DNA of 64,000 nucleotides, taken from positions 15,748,001 to 15,812,000 of the forward strand of contig OY755187.1 in assembly GCA_963576735.1 (NCBI GenBank). Reading direction: 5' to 3'. The DNA is from Bedellia somnulentella (taxonomy: Eukaryota > Arthropoda > Insecta > Lepidoptera > Bedelliidae). Under the pieces are notes generated by a model, which made no database searches, had not been told where the DNA came from, and worked only from the letters and a program-made list of their open reading frames with translations. Position numbers and translations under genes: made by a program. Below, one piece after another: positions 20,785-32,138 of the stretch (its first letter is position 1; the number at the start of each line of letters is the position of its first letter).

Positions 20785-23010
20785 TCATTGTACATCACAG
20801 ATAGAAACATTTTATACATATTACCCAGCGTAATTTTAAGAGAATGGACTTGCAGCTGCTATGTGAGGATGCAAAAGCTGTTCATTGGGCACAACTATAC
20901 AGCATTGACGAGATTGATGAAATGGTTAAACGCTTTAATACTCTCCTGACCGACCTTCATGACAAACACGCTCCCCTTCGTTCAGTCCGCGTGAAACAGT
21001 TACCTGCTACATGGTTTACTGACAAAATTAAAAATCTCATGGGTAAGCGGGATCATGCTCGATGTTGTTGTCGATAAAAAGCAACCGACGAATGAGCACT
21101 TGCAACAATATAAGGAGCTGAGGAATCGCTGTAATAGAGTGTGTAGAGATGCAAAACGCCGATATATCAATACTTCCATTGACGATTGTGACACCTCTCA
21201 GTTATGGTCATTCTTTAAAACACTGGGCATAGGAAAATCTCAGGATACAGACCTCAATGCACTTAATACGCATTTCTCCACTCCTCCTTTGACCATTAGT
21301 GATCAATATAAAGCTGAGGCTCTGAACAATCTTGTTTCTACACCTACCCCTGATTGCCCACAATTCACTTTCAAATTGGTCTCTGGTCGTGACGTTAAAA
21401 GATGTATTTCTAATATAACCAGCAAGGCAACAGGTACAGACAACGTTAGTAATTTAATGATTAATCCTATTCTGGAAATAATTTAGCCACACATTACAAA
21501 TTTAATGAACTTATCCCTACTCTCTTGTTCATTCCCTAAAATGTGGAAGAATGCCTTCATTGTCCCTATTCCTAAAGTTCCTAACCCAACCACCTTATCC
21601 CAATTTCGCCCAATTTCCATCCTACCATTCCTATCAAAAGTTCTTGAACGCCTCGTATTCAAACAATTTTCCAACTTCCTTTCCACTCACCACTTGCTCA
21701 ACAATTTCCAGTCTGGGTTCCAAACAGGTTATAGCACTGTTACTGCTCTCATTAAGGTCACTGATGATATGCGGTTAAATATGGATAATCACCAAGTTAC
21801 AGTGCTTACCGTTTTAGATTTCAGCAACACATTTAACACTGTGGATCTTGATATATTTCTTGGCATTTTAAGATCTATAAAGGTATTTCCGACAGTCACC
21901 AATTGGTTCGAATCTTACCTTAAAGGTCGTCAGCAGTGCGTGTGCACCGTCGCAGAGAGCTCTGCTTGGTGCCCGGTACTACCTGGCGTTCCGCAAGGCG
22001 GCGTACTTTCTTCTTGGCTTTTTTCACTATTTATTAATATCTTAGCTAAAGAACTTACTTCTCTCTATCACCTATATGCAGATGACCTTCAAATCTACAA
22101 AAATTCCCTTCTGGAAGATATAAACTCGGTAGTTGATGTTATAAATAAAAACCTGGAGATAACATCGAAACGGGTGAAGAAGTTTGGACTTTTGCTGAAT
22201 CCTGATAAGTCACAGGAAATTATTTTTGGCAGTTCGAGGTTGTTGAATAAGGCAAATATTGCTCTAGATAAGAAGTTGACCTATGATGGCACCGATATTC
22301 GTTTCTTCAATTCTGTCAAGAATTTGGAAGTTATTATGGCCAGTACTTTTTCGTGGTTTCCCCAAGTGGAAGCCGTAAGTAAAAAAGTCTTTGCATCCAG
22401 TCACTCACTTAAGCGTTTGCAATTTTTCCTGCCTCACCACACTAAGATTACGCTGGCGCAGTCTCTACTGCTTCCGATTCTCGATTACGCAGACGTAAGC
22501 TATTTTGACCTCACAGAGGAGCTACTGAACAAACTCGAACGTCTCCAGAATTTATGTTTCCGATTTATTTTTGGATTACGTAAATACGATCATATTTCTG
22601 AGTACCGAACTCAACTAAAGTGGCTCCCAATTTGACTTTGGAGGAATACTCATATTCTCTGTGTTTTATATAATGCCCTTAATAATCCTGCTGACCCCCA
22701 TTATCTTCGTTGTAAGGTAAGTTCACATACTTGTGCTCCCACGGCCGTGCCTTACGATCACAGGAGAATAAGATGTTGAGTGTACCTTCTCATAACAGTG
22801 CTACATATAGTGATTCCTTTGCAGCCACAGCAGTTAATTTGTGGAACTCACTACCAGTTGACATACGTTTTTCATCGTCACTAAATATATTTAAAAATAA
22901 ACTAAAATCCTATATTTTTAAACCTTAGGTTGGTAGATTTTATAAAGTTAGGTATATGTATATATTTGTATTTATTATATTAAATAAGTAAGTGCCCTGC
23001 TGCCACCTAC
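20785..23010 (+). mobile_element. Degenerate LINE nested in Helitron
   Basis: Non-Helitron sequence with RT coding potential runs between the two Helitron halves. The ends are approximate because the junction has lost flanking bases. A TATATGTATATATTTGT-rich 3' UTR precedes the return to Helitron sequence. Confidence 0.6.
20844..22928 (+). pseudogene. LINE reverse transcriptase, multiply broken (CR1/L2-like)
   Basis: The linker and RT are spread over two frames. 20844..21077 and the end 22731..22928 are in one frame; 21055..21486 and 21505..22635 are in another. Breaks are a frameshift near 21060, an in-frame TAG at 21484..21486, a TGA at 22633..22635 and a further frameshift before 22731. 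Visible RT motifs are QFRPISILPFLSKVLERLV, FQSGFQTGYST, GVPQGGVLSSWLFSLFIN and the catalytic YADD. The C terminus AVNLWNSLPVDIRFS is typical of CR1/L2-like elements. It is not functional and is older than the LINE at 37369. Confidence 0.75.
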
Positions 23011-23635
23011 TTATTTAAAAAAGTTAACATTATTACCTATTCAATAAAAATAAAAATTCGGTATAGAAACACCAAAGTTATACATTGAAAAATAATAGTC
23101 GCACGCGACGAAAACCAAATTCTTACTAATTAGCATATAACATACTAGATGGCGCCAGTAGTTGTATCCTACATGGTGTCTTTTTTAGATTGTTTTAAAT
23201 ATTTCATAGCGTTTTACTCAACTTCAACTTTACCAACTCAACCTGAAAATAAGCTTATGTTCAGATATACAGAACCGTTCATAAAAGTGCTTTCAAAATC
23301 ACAAAGTTACACTATTCAGAAGTGCTCTAAGTTGTAATCAAGGCTAGGCGCTAAATTTCATTGAGATTGAAGAAACCTCAGATATTTTTAAAACTACGCT
23401 ACCCGTGAGAAGCTGGGCCGATCCACTAGTCTGTAATAAAGTAACATCATAATGCCATCCACCATTTTAATACAAACTATTGACACCTCGTTAATCAAAA
23501 CTGCTTTACTAATGAGGGTATTTCAGTGGAGCATAAAGATGAGAACATGATTACGAACATACAGGATTTTAACTCTTCTTTTTGGCTTTGCTTCAGTTGA
23601 ATAAATATAATATCTATACAGAACATATACTCATT

Positions 23636-23805
23636 CAATGTATCAAGATTGTAACGGTGAGAGAAAACATCGTGAGGAAGCTCATATAGCTGAGATATTT
23701 GTCAGAAAAATTACCAGTGATGTTTAAATGACAAGTACCACCTTTCTGTCTCTCTAAATATGACCTCTGCCACCCTTATGTGGATTTATGGCGTTAACAG
23801 AGAGT
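23636..23805 (+). mobile_element. SINE-A fragment, decayed
   Basis: ATCAAGATTGTAACGGTGAG, AAAACATCGTGAGGAAG and ACCTCTGCCACCCTTATG match the SINE-A body and tail. Confidence 0.55.
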
Positions 23806-23814
23806 TGAGCAAAG

Positions 23815-23945
23815 TATACAAACACGGCTATTAATTTCATAATAAGGTAGACAGAGCTAAAGAATTAGACATTCTTCAGCCTCTTGAGGCAGCCTCAGTG
23901 TGTAAAGTTGGAATACGATTTTAAAACAAAGAATTCATTGTGAAA
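23815..23945 (-). mobile_element. SINE-B, strongly diverged
   Basis: CACGGCTATTAATTTC, CAGAGCTAAAGAATTAGA and TTCTTCAGCC remain. Confidence 0.4.
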
Positions 23946-24026
23946 CAGATATTTTTTTTTATTTAGTTTTAGGAAAGCCATTTACAATAAATAACTTAAT
24001 ACTATTTTATATAACCCAGTGATATA

Positions 24027-24398
24027 ACCGTGATAGCCCAGTGGGTAGAACACTCGGTTATCGTGCAAACGACTAGTGTTCAAATCCTGGGTCAGGCCTA
24101 CACCAATTTGTCTTTTCTAAAGACATATGTGTGGTTAATTTATCATGGTTGTTAACGGTGAGGGAAAACATCGTGAGGAAACCCACATGGCTGAGTTGTA
24201 CTTAGTCATGTGACAGTGTATTCGCACAAAACGGCGATAGGCCTGCCCCCTATCACGTGAGTACACTGTCCATGCAAAACGTGGGTACTCTGAACACCAG
24301 GTGACAAAGTCACGTGATGTTCAGAAGTATTAGTACCTCTGCCAACCCCTTCTGGGATATTCGGCGTGAACGGTTATGTTATGTTATGTTATGTTATT
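24027..24398 (+). mobile_element. SINE-A, near-complete
   Basis: The head AACCGTGATAGCCCAGTGGG and B-box-like GTTCAAATCC lead to a well-conserved body. The tail is GGCGTGAACGGTTATG followed by several TTATG units. Confidence 0.85.
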
Positions 24399-24705
24399 TT
24401 ATATAAAAATAAAATGTCAGTAACAGAAGTCAGAGCGACTCCATAAAAATGCCTTATATTAAATTACTCAAAAGTCTTTGTATTTAAACTCCGTATGTTG
24501 TACGACGGTCATATCAAAGTTTCAAGTAAAAGTTATACACACGCTATTGTTCTTTTGTGTTGGTGCAACAATGAACCTCACTTTTGTCTTTGTGAGAGTC
24601 TTGAATCTTGCAGGATGACAAGTCGGGGTGCCTTGATTTTTTGCATACTTTGTGACATACGTGACACACAACATACTTAACAATAAAATACCTTTAAATA
24701 GTTCA
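24399..24705. other. Unassigned sequence
   Basis: Short opposed frames (24495..24680 plus, 24522..24752 minus) lack any domain. No gene supported. Confidence 0.5.
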
Positions 24706-24837
24706 CCTTCAACAACCTTTATTTCACCATCTTTACCCCATAAAACTTCCAAAAGTGGCTGAGGTATTTCTAAGTCCTTAGCTCTGGCTACCCCTTCTAG
24801 GGATTTATAGCCGTGAGTATATGTATGTATGTATGTA
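24706..24837 (+). mobile_element. SINE-B, 5'-truncated
   Basis: Begins at CAACAACCTTTATTTCACC and ends GCCGTGAGTATATGTATG plus TATG units. 5' truncation fits target-primed retroposition. Confidence 0.75.
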
Positions 24838-24942
24838 ATAACTTACGTATATAAGTTTAATCTAACTCTACTTTTGATTCGGAAGGTGTATTGTTGTGAG
24901 CAGGACACATAAGAAACTCATTCGTCTTAACTAATATATTAA

Positions 24943-24982
24943 TTTGAATGTTTTTGTTCATGAAAACCTCATGTGGGGTTTA
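24943..24982 (-). mobile_element. SINE-D, part 1 (interrupted by a Helitron)
   Basis: TTTGAATGTTTTTGTTCATG and CCTCATGTGGGGTTTA abut the Helitron at exactly the position seen at 10694. Confidence 0.6.
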
Positions 24983-25910
24983 TCTATACTTATAATAAAT
25001 CTGTAGAGAGGTCAATTCTGTACATTAAATATATTTTCAAAATAACTATCAGGGGGTGATTAGTGAACGATACTAATGCCAAAAATGCAATCAGTAAAAT
25101 TTTTATCTGTCTGTCTGTCTATCTGTCGGTTTGTATGTTCCTTATGGAAACAAAAACTACTAGACGGATTTTAATTTTATTATTCTTCATACTCCTGGGC
25201 AGGTTATAGTGTACTTTTCAGCAGAGTAGTGAAGGGGAATTTTGGGAAAATTTGGGAAAACGGGGAAAATTACTCCATTTTTTAAGCTTCCGTCGCGTGT
25301 GCAGCCTTAGTGGTTATAGTTACATTGAAATCATGTATGACGAAAATATTTTACATAAAATTTTCTAAAAAATATCCTTCTGCAGCATATGTCTATCTTT
25401 TATGGTTGCCTCATAATAATACGTGTAATTCCTGATAGCTTAGCAGTTCGGAGCCTTCTGATTATATTTGTTTACTCTAACGTTTATAATTCTCTCATTC
25501 ATCTCTCATTTAAAAAAGTTTACATTATTACCTATTCAATAAAAAAAGAATAATATAAATCGGTATAGAATAACCAAACTTATACATGAAATAAGCTGTC
25601 GCGCCCTGTCGTCGCACGTGAATGCAGTAAGGATATTTTTTTAGTAATAATTGCGCGCGCAAAAGATAGCCGGGAGTATACATATACTTCCTGTACGTAT
25701 GCAAAGTTTGTAACTCTGATTGTTTGTTTGCATGGTTTTATTTTCGGAGATACTGAACCGTTCATTAAAGCGCTTTCACTATCACAATGCTACACTATTC
25801 AGGAATGCTATAAATTGCACTAAATTTCACAAACGTTGAGCAATGATTGAAGAAACCTCAGATATTTTTAAAACTACGCTACCCGTGTGAAGCTGGGCCC
25901 TATCCACTAG
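24983..25910 (+). mobile_element. Non-autonomous Helitron (same SINE-D context as 10695)
   Basis: Starts TCTATACTTATAATAAATC after A and ends CTACCCGTGTGAAGCTGGG...CACTAG before T. 928 bp. Its middle differs from the 44998 copy, including GCGCGCGCAAAAGATAGCC at about 25650, a variant shared with the copy at 62283. Confidence 0.8.
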
Positions 25911-26030
25911 TTACAAATAAATAAAGGATAAATAACGGAAAGAAAAATTTCGACACCGGCGGAGATCGAGTCCGCGACCTCCGGGTATACGCCCTCGTCG
26001 CTCTGCCAATTGAGCTACAGTGTCAGCTTC
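25911..26030 (-). mobile_element. SINE-D, part 2, with complete tRNA-like head
   Basis: On the minus strand 25952..26024 folds like a tRNA. The acceptor stem GACACTG pairs with CGGTGTC, the D-arm region reads TAGCTCAATTGGCAGAGC, and the T stem GCGGA pairs with TCCGC. The sister copy at 12596 has GCGGG/CCCGC, so the stem is kept by paired change. It runs straight into the SINE-D body, so I call it a SINE head, not a tRNA gene. Confidence 0.6.
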
Positions 26031-26177
26031 CAGTGCGAAATTCTTCTATCCTTTGTTTCTTTTACACTTTTAAGTAGTATTTGCGTTCTTTACCTCCGAA
26101 TTCCTTAAAAATTCGGAAGGCCTCTTGTCTACTTTTTCAGATTGAATGCAAATGTTGAGATCGCCTAACTATCACAT

Positions 26178-26240
26178 AATTTAAATGTTTTTGTTCATGA
26201 ATACCTCATGTGAGAATTATTACTAATAAATATATAAAAT
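26178..26240 (-). mobile_element. SINE-D end fragment
   Basis: AAATGTTTTTGTTCATG, ACCTCATGTGAGAATTATTAC and TAATAAAT are the SINE-D end with the Helitron site unoccupied. Confidence 0.5.
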
Positions 26241-26435
26241 CAACAATGTTGCTTAGAACCGCAATGTATGGACAGTTTAAGAAGCTGTCTACTATTTAAA
26301 GTTATTATTGATTGTCCGTCCGCTATAGCAGCTCGACAGCTGTAGTGGTCCGTGTAGCATTTTAAGTATGTAGGCTCTTATAGATTGCATGTGCTATAAA
26401 AATGAAGGTCTTCTTTTTATAAAACAACTAGCGTA

Positions 26436-26680
26436 GCTGTGTAAATGTCGGCTTGGAATAGCACTACCCAATTTCTGCCCATGAGTGATCGTAAGACGCG
26501 ACTATGGGTGAGGCCAGTGATTTTTGGGCGATGCGGTTGGAGACTCATATCCGAAAACATAAATTTTACAATCTTTTTCCCATTTAACTTCCAAAAGTGG
26601 CGAAAGAGTTTTCTGATTCTGAAGCTCTCGTTACCCCTTTTAAGGATTTATAGCCGTGAGTATACGTATACGTATGTTTG
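26436..26680 (+). mobile_element. SINE-B copy
   Basis: GTAGCTGTGTAAATGTCGGC to GCCGTGAGTATACGTATACG. Moderately diverged with a short internal substitution near 26500. Confidence 0.7.
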
Positions 26681-26744
26681 TACCTTCAGAAGCCACAGTT
26701 AACTTTGATTTTATTATGATTTACGTTGCGTGTAGAATAATATA

Positions 26745-26860
26745 GGGCATGTATGAAAAGATTGAAATATATAAATGAAGCTAGAGAGGTTTGCCAGGAT
26801 CTCACAAAATGGCGATCAATTGTTTTTGCCTCCACCAATGAAAAATAATGGCATGTTCTA
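26745..26860 (+). mobile_element. LINE-C 3' end fragment
   Basis: ATGAAGCTAGAGAGGTTTGCC, AAATGGCGATCAATTG and AATAATGGCATG match the LINE-C 3' end. Confidence 0.6.
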
Positions 26861-26892
26861 AATCAATCTAGAATCCCCCAACAGTTATAAAA

Positions 26893-26970
26893 TGACTCAA
26901 CTCATGTTCAGAAGTATTAGTACCTCTGCTTACCCCTTCGGGGATACTCAGCGTGAACGTTTGAGTTTCA
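26893..26970 (+). mobile_element. SINE-A 3' tail fragment
   Basis: CATGTTCAGAAGTATTAG, CCCCTTCGGGGATACTCAGC and GTGAACGTTTGAG. Confidence 0.6.
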
Positions 26971-27017
26971 GTTATTTTTATTTTCTTTATACCCAAATAA
27001 ATGTTCTTTCTTTCTTT

Positions 27018-27108
27018 CTAGAAAAGACAAAATGGTGTAGGTCTTACCCGAGATTTAAATCCTCATTTTCTGCACGATAAGCGGTGTTCTACAAACTGAG
27101 TTATCATG
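27018..27108 (-). mobile_element. SINE-A head fragment, inverted to the tail beside it
   Basis: Reversed tRNA-like head: GATTTAAATCCTCAT, CACGATAAGCGGTGTTCTAC and CTGAGTTATCATG. With 26893..26970 it makes an inverted head/tail pair that has lost the middle. Confidence 0.6.
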
Positions 27109-27312
27109 CTTGTATTAAAGTTATTAAAACGAACATGAATAAATTAATAACAAAGACTAAATATTGACCTCTCTGAAATTAAATCATTTAGCTTCGTCCG
27201 AAAGATGATAAGGAAGTAATTATGAACAAACTTTTTGTTTTCTTCTAATTTGTAAGTTATCCGGTTTGGTTCTTAACAATTCTCGGGTTCACTCAATGTT
27301 TAATACAATATT

Positions 27313-27570
27313 TTACATACATACATACATATACTCACGGCTATGAATCCCTAGAAGGGGTAGCCAGAGCTAAGGAATAAAAAAATCCTCAGCCACTTTT
27401 GGAAGCTGCGTGGGGAAAAGACGGTAAAATAAAGGTTCTTGGTGATGGGTCTCCAAATGCATCGCCCAAAAATCCCTTGAAAAGCCCCAATACTGTTAGT
27501 CGCCTCTTACGCACATCCACCGGAAAAAATGGGGTAGTGCTATTCTAAGCCGACACTACGCAGTACAAAA
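27313..27570 (-). mobile_element. SINE-B (B1) with 10-bp target duplication
   Basis: Complete copy with a (CATA)n start. It is flanked by ATACAATATT at 27303..27312 and 27571..27580. Confidence 0.85.
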
Positions 27571-27647
27571 ATACAATATTATTCAATATTTTAATACTAC
27601 AATATTTTACTAAATTATAAACGCAACAGTACTATAATTTTTTTTGC

Positions 27648-27682
27648 ATTTATGGCCGTGAGTATATGTATGTATGTATGGA
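27648..27682 (+). mobile_element. SINE-B/LINE-C tail only
   Basis: TTATGGCCGTGAGTATATG followed by TATG units; an extremely 5'-truncated insertion or remnant. Confidence 0.45.
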
Positions 27683-27890
27683 TTACAAAAAAATACTAAA
27701 ACTTTATTCTCAAATTACTTTTATTTGCACTTAAAATTATCTATAATAACTAAATCAACTTTACCAACAGGTGAATTAGTCAGTGGTAAAGATGATACAG
27801 GACGGCTGGAACTTCTATGAATATCAATGTTAATGACAATTCAACCGTCAAGAACAGTAAATTAAGGATTAATTAAACCTAACAACCGTT

Positions 27891-28238
27891 AGCGACCGTG
27901 ATAGCACAGCTGGTAGAACACCGCTTATCGTCCAGAAGTTCAAATCCCGTGTCAGGCTTCACCAATTTGTTTTTTCTAAAGACATATGTGTGGTTAATTT
28001 ATAATGTTTGTTAACGGTCAGGGAAAACATCGCGAGACACCCACATGACTAGGTTGTAAATAGACATGTAAAAATGTATTCGTACAAAATGGCGATAGGC
28101 ATGCCACTATCACGTGAAAAGTTAGCCCAAGCAAAACGTTTTGGTACTCTGAACATCAGATGACAATGTCACGTGATGTTCAGAAGTATTAGTACCTCTG
28201 CCAACTCCTTGGGGAATACGGCGTGAATTTTTGATTTA
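27891..28238 (+). mobile_element. SINE-A copy
   Basis: The head GACCGTGATAGCACAGCTGG has lost part of its anticodon region. The body is complete to GGGGAATACGGCGTGAA. Confidence 0.8.
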
Positions 28239-28269
28239 AACTGAAAGTTATGTTCGTTGTAGTTGGTAT

Positions 28270-28506
28270 GATACATACATACATATACTCACGGCTATAA
28301 ATCCCTAGTAGGGGTAGTCAGAGCTCAGGAGTTGGAAATTCCTCAGCCGCTTTTGGAAAGTTGAGTGGGGAAAAGATGGTAAAATAAAGGTTGTTGGTGA
28401 TGGGTCTCCAACCGCATCGCCCAATGTTCCTTAAATGCCCCAATACCCTTAGTCGCCTCTTACGTACACCTACCGGAAGAAATGGGGTAGCGCTATTCTA
28501 CGCAGC
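28270..28506 (-). mobile_element. SINE-B (B1) copy
   Basis: CTCACGGCTATAAATCCCTAG to GGGGTAGCGCTATTCTACG. Well conserved, with a slightly short 5' end. Confidence 0.8.
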
Positions 28507-28748
28507 ACAATGATTTGATAATATAGTCATAAGTTTTGCAAAATAGCGACATTACTAAAAAAAGAAAACAATGCCAAAGTACAATTTATGATACTTACTA
28601 AAGGCTTATTTACCTACTACATAATGCTTTGTTAATTGAAACCTTATTTACGGTCTAATGACAGTTAAATTGTAAGGAATTTTCATTTATTCATAAGATT
28701 TGGACCTCAGTGGAAGAATTGAATAAAAAAGAAATCTATTTATTTTTA

Positions 28749-30236
28749 ATTAACCGACTTCAAAAAAAGGAGTGTTCTCAATTCGACCGTATATTTTATT
28801 TTATTTTTTTATGTATGTTCGCCGATTACTTCGCCATTTGTGAACCGATTTTGATTATTATTTTTTTGTTCGAAAGAAGATACTCCCGGATTGGTACCAT
28901 GATGAGGATGTCAGGGTCTGATGATGGAATCCTGGAGAAATCGAGGGGAACCCTGAAATTTTATAGGCAAATGTACCGCGTTTTACATATTTTATGAACA
29001 AGTATTGGCATTTGCTTCTGAAAATCATATTGTTATACTGCTGAGCTGATGATGGAAGGTGTGGGTCCGTAATCACTAGGAGTTAGGAAACAGTTCTTTC
29101 ACCATTCTATAAAGATTTATGCTCCTCTTCGTAGCTTTTATGAAGATAATACAGGTTCACTCAACATTTCTTTTGTTATGTTATTGTTACCGAGAAAGTA
29201 CCATAAGACCAGGATGTGATGATGGCATCCCAGGAAATCGAGGGGACTGTCGAAACTCACAATCATGTCACAGTGTATTTGTTCAAAACGCCGATAGGCC
29301 TGCTCTGTATAACGTGAGAACGTGGGTCCAAGCAAAGCGTGGGTACTCTGAACAACAGGTGACAATGTCACGTGATATTCAGAAGTATTACTACCTCTGC
29401 TAACCCCTTCGGGGATATTCGGCGTGAACGTTTGAGTCTTTCTTGAGATGTAGAATTGTAGACCATCGCCTTTCGAGGGATTTCAAGAACAATGTAAATT
29501 TACATATAGTTGAGCCTATTTAATATCGTATAATAATAGAAATACCGGAAATACGAAGAATAATAGGTACAGTAACTGTCGCACTGCCTAATACGAGAGG
29601 CATCTTTGCCAGGTCTACCCATCTCTAAAACTCGTAAAATAAAATAACTTTTAACAAAAAGAAAACCGACTTCATAGCGGGAAAAACAAACGAAAATAAA
29701 CAATCTAGTACTAAAAAGTACGAAATAAGGTTTTTAATTGAATATGAGTACTGTGATTAATACCTTAGCAATTTCTTTATTCCACACGCGTCAGTTCAAC
29801 CTACCTAAATATTAAAATTCTCTTAAATTAATTTTTGAGTCGGTGCCAGTCGAACAAAAGTGAATTCACCCTACTATCTATCTCTGATTATTACAATCTA
29901 AACAATATATATCTATCGCCTAACGTTCTAAATGGTAATACGTACAAAAATAAATTTACCCTACAACTACAAGATATCCTATATTGTACATGTGTATGAA
30001 GTGCGAAATACACACTTATTATTGTCAATCATCCCGCAGGCTGGCACCGGCTCACAAATTAATTTAAGAGAATTTTAATATTTAGGTAGGTTGAACTGAC
30101 GCGTGTGGAATAAAGAAATTGCTAAGGTATTAATCACAGTACTCATATTCAATTAAAAACCTTATTTCGTACTTTTTAGTACTAGATTGTTTATTTTCGT
30201 TTGTTTTTCCCGCTATGAAGTCGGTTTTCTTTTTTT
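28749..30236 (+). mobile_element. Foldback element, copy 2 (chimeric, contains a SINE-A segment)
   Basis: Starts TAACCGACTTCAAAAAAAGG and ends with the reverse complement of GAAAACCGACTTCATAGC. SINE-A sequence (CAAAACGCCGATAGGCCTGC to GGCGTGAACGTTTGAG) occupies about 29265..29435, a longer stretch than in copy 1. The paired arms are about 29653..29835 and 30060..30232. No transposase frame was found. Confidence 0.7.
29653..30232. repeat. Long inverted repeat within foldback copy 2
   Basis: The left arm ACCGACTTCATAGCGGG... and the right arm ...CCCGCTATGAAGTCGGT are exact complements at their tips. Near-complementarity extends for about 170 bp around a spacer of about 220 bp. Confidence 0.75.
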
Positions 30237-30699
30237 CATCACAGATACGTAAACACTTTATTTAGTTTATTTCTTGAATAGAAGTTTAACTGGCGGTCTT
30301 ATTGCTTAAATTAATTAAATTTGAAGGGTTGTTCGGAAGACGTTATTCAAAATCAGAGTTAAACAAATAGAAAACAACAACACATTAATATAGATCTAAT
30401 ACAGTATTACTTATATAGCCTTATAAAAAGTTCCTGTTTCAGTTAATTATAAAGTTCTTCGCGAGTTGAGGTCAGCTCAAAAAGTATAATCCTGTAAAAT
30501 AATACGCAACAAATAATGGTTCTGTATAATTTGATAGATCAAATTAAGATTTAATTATTTATATCACATTTTTTTTATTTATTTTGGAGGCACCGGTGGG
30601 TACAGACATACTTAAAAGTTTCACCTACTTGTGAGTATGTGATGCCTACTGATTTACTGAATTTAGTGGAACTGGGACAATATAAAAGAAATTATTTAA
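30237..30699. other. Unassigned AT-rich sequence
   Basis: No gene or recognised repeat. Confidence 0.55.
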
Positions 30700-30885
30700 T
30701 CATATGCAGGTCCTTAGCTTGCAGTTAGTGGAAACTCTTGATCGCCACTTTTTATTACCCTCGCAAACCTCTCTAGCATTATCTAAATTTACCAATCGTT
30801 TGATCTATGCACTTTTATTGTTAATATTTTAGACGCCTACCTTTCGGGACAAATTCTCTATTCGAGCCAAGTGTTCTTCATTTTT
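30700..30885 (-). mobile_element. LINE-C coding and 3' remnant
   Basis: TTGATCGCCACTTTTTATTA, GCAAACCTCTCTAGC and the order of later blocks parallel 17880..18025. Strongly diverged. Confidence 0.45.
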
Positions 30886-31962
30886 CTAGATTTCTTATGA
30901 ACTAACAACGAGATTAAAATGTGAAGTAAGTTATTCCGCAACGAATCTTCTAAATTCCAAATTCAAAAATTCAAACCCTCTTCCATTATTTTTTATACTC
31001 GGATAAAAACGGCCAGCTATTCTGTTGGCTATAGAACTGAAAGAGGTAATTGAAGAAAAAGGTCGCACGATTAGTAAGGACGTGTGCAATGACGTCATTA
31101 TAAGGACAAAACAGGATTGACCCAGTTACCGTTTCGTTTCACGGAGATTACATATTTGGGACCGCGGAATGGTTAAATTAAGTAGTTTTTTTTCGGTTCC
31201 CGGACTGTTAGTTTTTGCAACACAATGAGATGGAAATTCATGAATTTCGTTTAAAATGTATCTGAGCCAAAATTCACGTTTTTGAACTTTAGAATTCTCA
31301 TAAATTTTCTTGCACGAATGAAGTTTTTTATGTAGATAAAAACAAATTACTTCAAATATTTGTTACTTCCTGAATACAAAAGTTCACTGAATCTTAAGTC
31401 GCTTATACATTTGGTTACCTATATGGACACAAACTTATGATATAGGCACAAATGATATACTTTTAATCTTTTATTCAATATACCTTTTTTACTTGGACAA
31501 AGCTAAAGAGGTATATTTTACTAGCTCATCAGAGTATCAAAAGCCATTCCTGCAAATTATTAGAGTTAGAGTAATTTGTAATTAAATACAATGTCAAAAT
31601 ACTTTGTATAACTGAACTCTGGTTAAAAGCGAAACAAAGGAACTTCAAATTTCAATATTAAACTACGGGCATTCCTTTTAATAGGGAATCTATTATTAAG
31701 TTGGGGTAAAATTGATACTATTATATAACTGGAGATAGGACATTTTGAGGACAGAATATACATTTGTAGATTTTGTGTTGAACTAGACTGTGAGAAATTC
31801 GAACAAATAACATAAATAAGTATGACAAAAAATCCCTAATTATATTTATAACAGAAAATTGTTTTTTTAGTTTATACACTAAAATGTATTTTATTATCTG
31901 ATTCACTTATAAAAACATCTCGTAAAGCGACAGTAGATTTATCTTTTTCATTTGTTCTAAAA
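30886..31962. other. Unassigned AT-rich sequence
   Basis: No gene supported. Frames at 31721..32122 (minus) are short and run into a SINE-A. Confidence 0.6.
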
Positions 31963-32133
31963 TGACGCGATAGTCCAATAGGTAGAACATCCGCCCGAAA
32001 ACAGAAGGGCGTGGGTTCCAGTCCCGGATCAGGCCTACCAGATTTGTTTTTTCTAAAGTCATATGTGTGGTTAATTTATCATTATTGTTAACGGTGAGGG
32101 TAAACATCGTGAAGAAACCCATATGACCGACTA
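31963..32133 (+). mobile_element. SINE-A, truncated by LINE
   Basis: TGACGCGATAGTCCAATAGG and CCGAAAACAGAAGGGCGTGG belong to the same subfamily as 16427. The copy stops mid-body where the LINE tail begins. Confidence 0.75.
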
Positions 32134-32138
32134 ATCAC

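Larger units (their letters stand above)
20344..23429 (+). mobile_element. Non-autonomous Helitron containing a LINE
   Basis: Starts TCTATACTTATAATTATAA after A and ends CTACCCGTGAGAAGCTGGG...CACTAG before T. The body includes (GTCT)n and GTTTGTATGTTCCTTATGG. It is interrupted by a LINE at about 20785..23010. About 100 bp of Helitron sequence present in other copies is missing at the junction. Confidence 0.7.

Noticed and set aside
26995..27020. LINE tail at AAATGTTCTTTCTTTC
   Set aside because: No LINE coding sequence is attached; it could be an ordinary pyrimidine run.
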